From Labrys sedimenti (GTDB lineage: Bacteria; Pseudomonadota; Alphaproteobacteria; Rhizobiales; Labraceae), in assembly GCF_034424805.1 (NCBI RefSeq), contig NZ_JAXOUF010000002.1, positions 434,001-498,000 on the forward strand: 64,000 bases of DNA, given 5' to 3'. Position numbers and translations under genes: made by a program. This document shows, piece by piece, positions 58,413 to 64,000 of this stretch. The notes beneath the pieces are model-generated. The model was not told where the DNA came from. It was given only the letters and a program-made list of their open reading frames with translations, and ran no database searches. Within the stretch, counting starts at the first letter, position 1. Every line of letters begins with the position of its first letter.

Positions 58413-58492
58413 TGGAGGGGCGATCTCCAGATCGACCTCTTTACCCGCACGCTCGGCGTTTTCAAGAGGTCGATCTGGAGATCGACCCTCCA
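58413..58492. repeat. Long inverted repeat (GTCGATCTGGAGATCGACC type)
   Basis: Arms of 28 bases at 58413-58440 and 58465-58492 pair with one mismatch around a 24-base loop. The repeated core, GTCGATCTGGAGATCGACC, is itself nearly self-complementary. It follows the permease stop by seven bases and could also slow or end transcription. Confidence 0.83.
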
Positions 58493-58556
58493 AGGCGGTT
58501 GAAGACCCGTACTCCCTTGTATCCGTCTGGCCAGGCTGGCACACTCCGTCAAGATC

Positions 58557-59534
58557 ATGCCAAACATGCCCTCCCTCAGCGGCCCCCTCGTGGCTGTGCT
58601 CGTCTATGATGGCCTCTGCACCTTCGAATTCGGGGTGGCCTATGAGGTCTTCGGCCTGCCGCGTCCTGAGATGGGGGCCTCCTGGTATCGCTATGCCACC
58701 TGCGGCATCGAGTCGGGGCCGCTTCATGCGGCGGGTGGGCTGACGGTCGAGCCGCATGCCGGCCTGGAATTGCTGGAGGAGGCCGATCTCATCATCGTGC
58801 CGGGCTGGCGCGGTATCGCCAGCCCTGTACCGGCGGACCTCATCGACAGCCTCAAGCTCGCGCATCGGCGTGGCGCCCGCCTGATGTCGCTGTGCTCAGG
58901 CATTGCCGTGCTGGCTGCCTGCGGCCTGCTCGATGGTCGGGAGGCGACGACGCATTGGCGCTATGCGGCCGATATCGGCGCGCGCCATCCCACCATCGCA
59001 CTCGATCCTGGCCGGCTCTATGTCGACCTTGGCGACATCATGACCGCCGCCGGGAGCGCAGCGGCGCTGGATCTTTGTCTGCATGTGATCCGGCGCGATT
59101 TCGGCCCGGATGCCGCCAACACCGTGGCCCGCCGGCTGGTGGTGCCTCCGCATCGCGACGGCGGCCAGGCTCAGTTCATCGAGCGGCCTGTGCCGCGTGA
59201 GCGTGAGTCCGCCCGGCTGGCTCCCTTGATCGATTGGCTGCGCCAGAATTTGGTCGCGCCCCACCGCATCGAGACGATCGCTGCCCGCTCCGGCATGAGC
59301 CAGCGTACCTTCCAGCGCCGCTTCGAGGAGACGACTGGGCTGCCGCCGGGCGAATGGCTGGTGGCCGAGCGCGTGCGGCTGGCCCGCGAGCAGCTCGAGC
59401 GCAATCTCGGCGCCTCGCTCGGCGACATCGCCGCAAGTTGCGGCTTCAATTCACTGGAGACGATGCGCCATCATTTCCGGCGTCGCGTGGGCGTCAGTCC
59501 TGCGGCCTATCGGGCGCGCTTCCGCTCGGAATAA
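58557..59534 (+). CDS. GlxA/FtrA-type regulator (DJ-1/PfpI domain plus AraC HTH)
   Basis: 325 residues. The N-terminal DJ-1/PfpI-like domain (residues 10-180) has VAVLVYDGLCTFEFGVAYEVFG and LMSLCSGIAVLAACGLLDGREATTHW, with a Cys at the nucleophile elbow. The C-terminal AraC domain has IDWLRQNLVAPHRIETIAARSGMSQRTFQRRFEETTGLPPGEWL and IAASCGFNSLETMRHHFRRRVGVSPAAYR. This two-domain plan and sequence are those of transcriptional regulator FtrA. Its target may be the ABC genes before it, or something outside the window. Confidence 0.9.
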   Translation: MPNMPSLSGPLVAVLVYDGLCTFEFGVAYEVFGLPRPEMGASWYRYATCGIESGPLHAAGGLTVEPHAGLELLEEADLIIVPGWRGIASPVPADLIDSLKLAHRRGARLMSLCSGIAVLAACGLLDGREATTHWRYAADIGARHPTIALDPGRLYVDLGDIMTAAGSAAALDLCLHVIRRDFGPDAANTVARRLVVPPHRDGGQAQFIERPVPRERESARLAPLIDWLRQNLVAPHRIETIAARSGMSQRTFQRRFEETTGLPPGEWLVAERVRLAREQLERNLGASLGDIAASCGFNSLETMRHHFRRRVGVSPAAYRARFRSE

Positions 59535-59552
59535 CTATTCCGGGCAAGAAAT

Positions 59553-59852
59553 TTAGTCGGCAAACTTCAGCACGGATTGCAGCAAGCCCGGGAACTTTTC
59601 ATCGATATCCGGGCGCAGGGCGACGAAGCAGCGCGTGCCTTCCTTGCGGTGGCTGACGATGCCGGCCTCACGCAATTGCTTGATGTGATGGCTCAGCGTC
59701 GAATTGGCGACCTGGCAATCGAATTCCGTCGATCCCTTCTCGCCCTCCGCGAGCAGCGTGGTGACGATGTGCAGCCGCACCGGATCACCGAGGGCGGCCA
59801 GAACGCCGATCAGATTGATGTCGTTCACATCGGGGTGAGGGTGTTGCTTCAT
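59553..59852 (-). CDS. ArsR family transcriptional regulator
   Basis: 99 residues. The winged helix-turn-helix reads LAALGDPVRLHIVTTLLAEGEKGSTEF and then ANSTLSHHIKQLREAGIVSHRKEGTRCFVALRP. There are two Cys, at 46 in the DNA-recognition part and at 75 in the wing. The classic ArsR metal box (CVC) is absent. It is divergent from an Old Yellow Enzyme gene with a palindrome between, so it probably represses that gene and itself, perhaps sensing electrophiles through the Cys pair (inference). Confidence 0.9.
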   Translation of the reverse strand: MKQHPHPDVNDINLIGVLAALGDPVRLHIVTTLLAEGEKGSTEFDCQVANSTLSHHIKQLREAGIVSHRKEGTRCFVALRPDIDEKFPGLLQSVLKFAD

Positions 59853-59866
59853 GGGTTCTTCTACCT

Positions 59867-59881
59867 ATATTCGACGAATAT
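59867..59881. promoter_or_regulatory. ArsR operator candidate
   Basis: ATATTCGACGAATAT is a perfect palindrome with seven-base arms around one A. It lies 14 bases upstream of the ArsR-type start (minus) and in the 144-base spacer shared with the Old Yellow Enzyme gene. A partial copy, CGAATATCGAAT, overlaps it. ArsR-family sites often show ATTCG and CGAAT halves. Confidence 0.6.
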
Positions 59882-59996
59882 CGAATTTTGAAACTTTAAC
59901 GCCTCGGCGAGCCGACCACCAGTTAAGTCTGTGTAAGCCAGGTGCAGGAGTGTCAATCGATTGCCCAGAAATGCCATTTGGAACAAGGTTCTTCCA

Positions 59997-61061
59997 ATGC
60001 CCTCCTTACTTGATCCCATTCGTATCGGCGCGCTCGATCTGCCCAACCGCGTCATCATGGCCCCACTGACCCGCACCCGGGCCAGTGAGGGCCGCGTGCC
60101 CAACACGCTGATGCGCGACTATTATGTCCAGCGCGCCTCGGCCGGCCTGATCCTGACCGAGGCCACCGCCGTCACGCCGACGGGCGTCGGCTATCCCGAC
60201 ACGCCCGGCATCTGGTCGCGGGAGCAGGTCGAGGGCTGGAAGGTGATCACCAAGGCCGTGCACGAGGCCGGCGGGCGCATCGCTTTGCAGCTCTGGCATG
60301 TCGGCCGCATTTCCGATCCGATTTATCTCGACGGGGCCCTGCCGGTTGCCCCGAGCGCCATCGCGCCGGCGGGCCATGTCAGCCTGATCAGGCCCGAAAA
60401 GCCCTATGTCACGCCGCGTGCGCTGGAGCTCGACGAGATTCCCGCTATCGTCGAGGCGTATCGCCAGGGTGCGGCCAATGCCAAGGAAGCCGGCTTCGAC
60501 GGCGTCGAGATCCATGGCGCCAACGGCTATCTGCTCGACCAGTTCCTGCAGGATTCCACCAACAAGCGCACCGATGCCTATGGCGGCTCGATCGAGAACC
60601 GCGCGCGGCTGATGCTCGAGGTCACCGACGCGGTGATTTCGGTGTGGGGCGCCGATCGCGTCGGCATGCATCTCGCTCCGCGCGGCGATTCGCATTCGAT
60701 GGGCGATTCCGATGCGCCGGCCCTGTTCGGCTATGTCGCCCGGCAATTGGATGCCCGCGGGATCGCCTTCATCTGCGCCCGCGAATATGCCGACGGCTCC
60801 AGCGTCGCCCCGGTTATCCGCAGCAATTTCAAGGGCGTGTTCATCGCCAATGAGAAGCTGACGGCCGAAAGCGCCGAGGCTTTGGTCGAGAGCGGCGAAG
60901 CCGACGCGGCGGCCTTCGGCAAGCTCTTCATCTCCAATCCGGACCTGCCCGCGCGCCTGTCCCTCGGCGCCCCGCTCGCCCCCTGGAATGCCGCGACCTT
61001 CTACGCCAAGGGCGCCGAAGGCTATACGGACTATCCGGCGCTGGAAGAAGTGCCGGCGTGA
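59997..61061 (+). CDS. Alkene reductase of the Old Yellow Enzyme family (NemA-like)
   Basis: 354 residues from ATG 59997. IGALDLPNRVIMAPLTRTRASEGRVPNTLMRDYYVQRASAGLILTEAT is the FMN-binding start. LQLWHVGRISDP, EAGFDGVEIHGANGYLLDQFLQDSTNKRTDAYGGSIENRARLMLEV (with the His-x-x-Asn substrate pair) and GKLFISNPDLPARL complete it. It reduces activated C=C bonds or nitro/nitrate-ester compounds with NAD(P)H. Divergent from the ArsR gene, its likely controller. Confidence 0.94.
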   Translation: MPSLLDPIRIGALDLPNRVIMAPLTRTRASEGRVPNTLMRDYYVQRASAGLILTEATAVTPTGVGYPDTPGIWSREQVEGWKVITKAVHEAGGRIALQLWHVGRISDPIYLDGALPVAPSAIAPAGHVSLIRPEKPYVTPRALELDEIPAIVEAYRQGAANAKEAGFDGVEIHGANGYLLDQFLQDSTNKRTDAYGGSIENRARLMLEVTDAVISVWGADRVGMHLAPRGDSHSMGDSDAPALFGYVARQLDARGIAFICAREYADGSSVAPVIRSNFKGVFIANEKLTAESAEALVESGEADAAAFGKLFISNPDLPARLSLGAPLAPWNAATFYAKGAEGYTDYPALEEVPA

Positions 61062-61069
61062 CCTTCCCG

Positions 61070-61096
61070 GAAGCGCGGACACCCAGTCCGCGCTTC
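61070..61096. terminator. Stem-loop between convergent genes, possible bidirectional terminator
   Basis: GAAGCGCGGA (61070-61079) and TCCGCGCTTC (61087-61096) are perfect complements around a seven-base loop. It lies in the 40-base gap between the Old Yellow Enzyme gene and prfC, which converge. There is no T-run on either side, so termination efficiency is doubtful. Confidence 0.5.
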
Positions 61097-61101
61097 AGAA
61101 A

Positions 61102-62709
61102 TCACTTCGCCTTCTTCACGTCCTTGATGTCGGCGAACACGATGGAAGGCGATCGCTCGCCTTGGTAGCGCAGGTCGAAGGCGGATTTGGCCATGAACAC
61201 CGGATCGCCGTCGAGATCATCGGCGATCGAGAAATTGTGGGACGAAACGAAGCTGTCGAGTTCCAGCTTCGTCGGCGCCGAGATCCAGCGCGCCAGCGCG
61301 AATTCTGACGGTTCGAAGCGGATTTCCAGCCCATATTCGGCCGCGAGCCGGCCCTGCAGCACGTCGAGCTGCAGGGCGCCGACCACGCCGACCAGGGCAG
61401 GGGAGCCGTCGCGCGGGCGGAACACCTGCACCACGCCTTCCTCGGCGAGGTCCTGCAGGGCATCCTTGAGCTTCTTGGCCTTCATGGCGTCGGGCAGGCG
61501 CACCCGGCGCAGGATTTCCGGGGCGAAGCTCGGCACACCCAGGAAGGCGATCTCCTCGCGCTCGGTCAGCGTGTCGCCGATGCGCAGGGCACCGTGGTTG
61601 GGAATGCCGACGACATCGCCCGCATAGGCCTCCTCGGCCAGGGCACGATCCTGGGCGAAGAAGAATTGCGGCGCGTTAAGGCTCATCGACTTGCCGGTGC
61701 GCACCTGCTTCACCTTCATGCCCCGCGTCAGCTTGCCCGAGCACAGACGTACGAAGGCGATGCGGTCGCGGTGATTGGGATCCATGTTCGCCTGGATCTT
61801 GAAGACGAAGGCGGAGAGGTTGTCCTCCGTCGCCTCGACCATGCGGGTGGCGGCAGCCTGGTCGCGCGGCTGGGGCGCATAGTCGCCCAAGCCCTTGAGC
61901 AGGTCGCCCACGCCGAAATTCTTGATGGCCGAGCCGAAGAATACCGGCGTCATATGGCCTTCGCGGAAGGCGGCGAGATCGAATTCGCCGCAGGCCTCCT
62001 GCACCAGCGCGATCTCTTCCGAAGCCGCTTCGGCGTCGATGGAAGGCACGGCGCGGGCCAGGGCCGCGGCATCGCCGGCCTCGACCGGGATCGGCGCGGT
62101 GTCCTTGTCGAGCAGGCGCACATGGCTGGCCGTGAGGTCGTAGGTGCCGGCGAAGTCGCGGCCGCGGCCGAGCGGCCAGGTCATCGGCACGGTGGAGAGC
62201 GCCAGCGTCTTCTCGATTTCGTCGAGCAGTTCGAAGGGGTCGCGTCCCTCGCGATCCATCTTGTTGATGAAGGTGACGATGGGAATGTCGCGCAGGCGGC
62301 AGACCTCGAACAATTTGCGCGTGCGCGCCTCGATGCCCTTGGCCGCGTCGATCACCATCACCGCCGAATCGACGGCCGTGAGCGTGCGATAGGTATCTTC
62401 CGAGAAGTCCTCATGGCCCGGTGTGTCGAGCAGGTTGAAGACCAGGCCCTCATATTCGAAGGTCATCACCGAGGTGACCACCGAAATGCCGCGCTCGCGC
62501 TCGATCGACATCCAGTCCGAGCGGGTGTTGCGCTTTTCGGCTTTGGCCTTGACCTGGCCGGCGAGCTGAATCGCACCGCCGAACAGCAACAGCTTTTCCG
62601 TCAGCGTGGTCTTGCCGGCGTCCGGATGGGAAATGATGGCGAAGGTGCGACGCCGCTCGACTTCGCGGGCGAGCGGGGTGAGGGCCGAAGTGTGTGACAG
62701 ATCGTTCAA
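61102..62709 (-). CDS. prfC: Peptide chain release factor 3
   Basis: 535 residues. GTPase motifs: FAIISHPDAGKTTLTEKLLLFGG (G1), SIERERGISVVTSV (G2), LLDTPGHEDFSEDTYRTL (G3), VTFINKMDREGRDPFELLDEIE (G4). The C-terminal domain has RPRDGSPALVGVVGALQLDVLQGRLAAEYGLEIRFE. RF3 recycles RF1 and RF2 from ribosomes after peptide release. It has its own promoter region upstream and the tRNA-Gly gene beyond it. Confidence 0.96.
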   Translation of the reverse strand: MNDLSHTSALTPLAREVERRRTFAIISHPDAGKTTLTEKLLLFGGAIQLAGQVKAKAEKRNTRSDWMSIERERGISVVTSVMTFEYEGLVFNLLDTPGHEDFSEDTYRTLTAVDSAVMVIDAAKGIEARTRKLFEVCRLRDIPIVTFINKMDREGRDPFELLDEIEKTLALSTVPMTWPLGRGRDFAGTYDLTASHVRLLDKDTAPIPVEAGDAAALARAVPSIDAEAASEEIALVQEACGEFDLAAFREGHMTPVFFGSAIKNFGVGDLLKGLGDYAPQPRDQAAATRMVEATEDNLSAFVFKIQANMDPNHRDRIAFVRLCSGKLTRGMKVKQVRTGKSMSLNAPQFFFAQDRALAEEAYAGDVVGIPNHGALRIGDTLTEREEIAFLGVPSFAPEILRRVRLPDAMKAKKLKDALQDLAEEGVVQVFRPRDGSPALVGVVGALQLDVLQGRLAAEYGLEIRFEPSEFALARWISAPTKLELDSFVSSHNFSIADDLDGDPVFMAKSAFDLRYQGERSPSIVFADIKDVKKAK

Positions 62710-62931
62710 GGCGGACCTAAGGAAAAGTTTGCAGCCCCAAAGCGGGGGAGATCATCGGGAATTGGCGCGCTTTTGGCACGAAACGGTGTCCGCGTCACCC
62801 CCGACGATGTCAGCGCGGCCTGTGGATGAAACACGCAATGCAAAAAAACTGAAACTTGCCTGTTGCAATCCGTCACGGGCTTTGGCATAGAGCGCCCACG
62901 CCGATGCAACGAGCATCTGCGGCCCACGGAA

Positions 62932-63006
62932 GCGGGTGTAGCTCAGGGGTAGAGCACAACCTTGCCAAGGTTGGGGTCGAGGGTTCGAATCCCTTCGCCC
63001 GCTCCA
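62932..63006 (+). tRNA. tRNA-Gly (anticodon GCC)
   Basis: The 75-base sequence begins GCGGGTGTAGCTCAGGGGTA and ends CGCCCGCTCCA with CCA encoded. The acceptor arms GCGGGTG and CGCCCGC pair, the T-loop GGTTCGAATCC is canonical, and the anticodon loop CTTGCCAAG gives GCC for glycine. The D-loop and variable loop sizes are normal. Confidence 0.97.
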
Positions 63007-63027
63007 GTGGTCCCTTCGGGGAAGAAC

Positions 63028-63058
63028 AAAAAAGCGGTCCTTCGGGGCCGCTTTTTGC
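63028..63058. terminator. Intrinsic terminator after tRNA-Gly, probably bidirectional
   Basis: AAAGCGGTCC (63031-63040), a TTCG tetraloop and GGGCCGCTTT (63045-63054) form a ten-pair stem with one G-T pair, followed by a run of T. The A-run on the other side would serve the convergent ABC binding-protein gene. Confidence 0.88.
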
Positions 63059-63093
63059 TTTTGGGGCCATTTCAGGCCGGAATTTCGCCGGTT

Positions 63094-64000
63094 CTACTTC
63101 TTGCTGCCCATCAGGGCGATGAAGTCGGCTGCCTTGTCCTTTTCGTACATCGAGCCGGTGGTGATGTCGAAGCCGGGCTTGATTCCGCCGGCCTGCATGG
63201 CGGCGAGCGAGAGGGCGAGATAGCTTTGGGCCTGCGGGTCCTGCCAGGCAGCCGCCAGGACATAGCCGTCCTGCACCTCGTTGGCGGTATCGAGCGAATT
63301 GCCCCAGCCGACGACCGGAATCTCGCCAGGCTTCACGCCGACCTGGTCGAACACGCGCTTGATGCTGCCGGAGACGAGATCGCCGAGCGGAAGGATCGCC
63401 TTGATCTTGCTGCGGTTGGCCGTGAGGTAGTCGCTCATGCGTGAGATGATGTCGGCTTGGTCGAGCGTCGAATCGGTGACCTCCCAGCTGATGTTCAGCG
63501 GCTTGAACACGCTGGCGATGCCCTTTTCCTGGTCGGCGCCATAGGTCGCGCCAGGCACTTCCACCGGCATCCAGACGAAGTCGCCCGATTTCACCAGCCC
63601 CTTCTCGACGAGGTAGCGGGCATGGTCGGCGCCGGCCTTGATGTTGTCGCCGCCCACGAAGGTGGAAAAGCGGACCGTCTTGTCATCGGAGTTGAAGGCG
63701 ATCACCGGGATGTTCTTGGCATTGGCTTCCTCGACCGGCTTGACCAGGCTGCCGGCGGCGGGACTCGCCGTGACGATGCCGTCGGCGCCCGCCGCGATTG
63801 CGGCCCGGATGGCCTCCTGCTGCGAGGCGACGTCGCCATTGTGGAAGGAAGTGTTGACCTTGTTGCCGGTGTCCTTGGCCCATTGCTCGGCGCCGGCCAG
63901 GAAATAGGTCCAGACCGGGTCGGCGGCCGAGCCATGCGAGATCCAGTAGAACGTTTTTGGCGCCGCCTCGGCCGGCGATGGCGCAGACGAGAACGCCATG
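63094..64000 (-). CDS. Sugar ABC transporter substrate-binding protein, N-terminus cut by window edge
   Basis: About 301 codons are visible. The first residues at the window edge (FSSAPSPAEAAPK) look like the end of a signal peptide, so the true start lies beyond 64000. The periplasmic-binding family 4 domain shows ISHGSAADPVWTYFLAGAEQWAKDTG, VASQQEAIRAAIAAGADGIVTASPAAGSLVKPVEEANAKNIPVIAFNSDD and VVGWGNSLDTANEVQDGYVLAAAWQDPQAQSYLAL. It should bind a sugar or polyol for an ABC importer encoded outside the window. The specific ligand cannot be told. Confidence 0.9.
   Translation of the reverse strand, partial: MAFSSAPSPAEAAPKTFYWISHGSAADPVWTYFLAGAEQWAKDTGNKVNTSFHNGDVASQQEAIRAAIAAGADGIVTASPAAGSLVKPVEEANAKNIPVIAFNSDDKTVRFSTFVGGDNIKAGADHARYLVEKGLVKSGDFVWMPVEVPGATYGADQEKGIASVFKPLNISWEVTDSTLDQADIISRMSDYLTANRSKIKAILPLGDLVSGSIKRVFDQVGVKPGEIPVVGWGNSLDTANEVQDGYVLAAAWQDPQAQSYLALSLAAMQAGGIKPGFDITTGSMYEKDKAADFIALMGSKK

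Noticed and set aside
1..64000. CRISPR arrays, insertion sequences, integrases, prophage genes and rRNA
   Set aside because: Searched by eye for regularly spaced repeats, transposase motifs and phage structural genes; none seen. The palindromes listed are single intergenic elements, not arrays.

Overview
The window is about 64 kb of GC-rich (roughly 65%) DNA and looks like chromosome of an alphaproteobacterium in the order Hyphomicrobiales (Rhizobiales). Supporting signs are the CtrA and ChpT cell-cycle regulators, an EipA/DUF1134 periplasmic protein, a split glycine decarboxylase behind a tandem glycine riboswitch, clustered GANTC methylation sites, and intergenic palindromic repeats of the rhizobial kind. 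I cannot name the genus. I see no insertion sequence, prophage, integrase, CRISPR array or rRNA. Coding density is high, and many genes overlap by 1-14 bases in short operons.

Layout. 1-5.0 kb: a 5-oxoproline/pyroglutamyl-peptide operon on the minus strand (DUF969, DUF979, pyroglutamyl peptidase, PxpA, PxpB running off the left edge) with a divergent GntR/FCD regulator and a FadR-type operator candidate between them. 5.0-10.2 kb: a small DUF6665-like protein, a KstD-like flavoprotein, three overlapping genes for membrane-anchored proteins of unknown function, and a multi-pass membrane protein. 10.5-15.2 kb: GH15 glucoamylase-like enzyme, VOC protein, a TetR regulator with a 14+14 bp operator palindrome, a DMT exporter, and a DUF4336 protein. 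15.2-23.5 kb (minus): ProC-like reductase, RibF, HAD hydrolase, patatin, PurD, IspE, and a long TPR protein with a Lys/Pro/Ala/Asp tail. 23.7-29.4 kb: MFS transporter, exported TPR-caspase protein, and a NagA-like deacetylase divergent from a DeoR regulator. 29.4-31.1 kb: ETF-ubiquinone oxidoreductase.

31.6-39.4 kb is the most unusual part. One co-directional run of eight genes encodes an SPFH protein, two zinc-ribbon DUF4178 proteins, a small Gly-rich membrane protein, a DUF350 membrane protein, a membrane-fused spermidine-synthase-like enzyme, a signal-peptide-bearing FAD amine-oxidase-like protein and an S-adenosylmethionine decarboxylase. It looks like a membrane system built around an aminopropylated (polyamine-like) product, with two REP-like hairpins between its genes.

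39.4-44.7 kb (minus): glycine cleavage operon gcvT-gcvH-gcvPA-gcvPB with riboswitch and terminator. 44.8-53.1 kb: lipoprotein, MTA/SAH nucleosidase, ctrA, a FliJ-like gene, RidA, chpT, CysQ-like phosphatase, eipA and a membrane-anchored coiled-coil protein. 53.2-64 kb: pseudouridine catabolism (psuG, psuK), lytic transglycosylase with a PQ-rich linker, amino-acid ABC binding protein and permease, a GlxA/FtrA-type regulator, ArsR regulator divergent from an Old Yellow Enzyme, prfC, tRNA-Gly(GCC), and a sugar-binding protein cut by the right edge.
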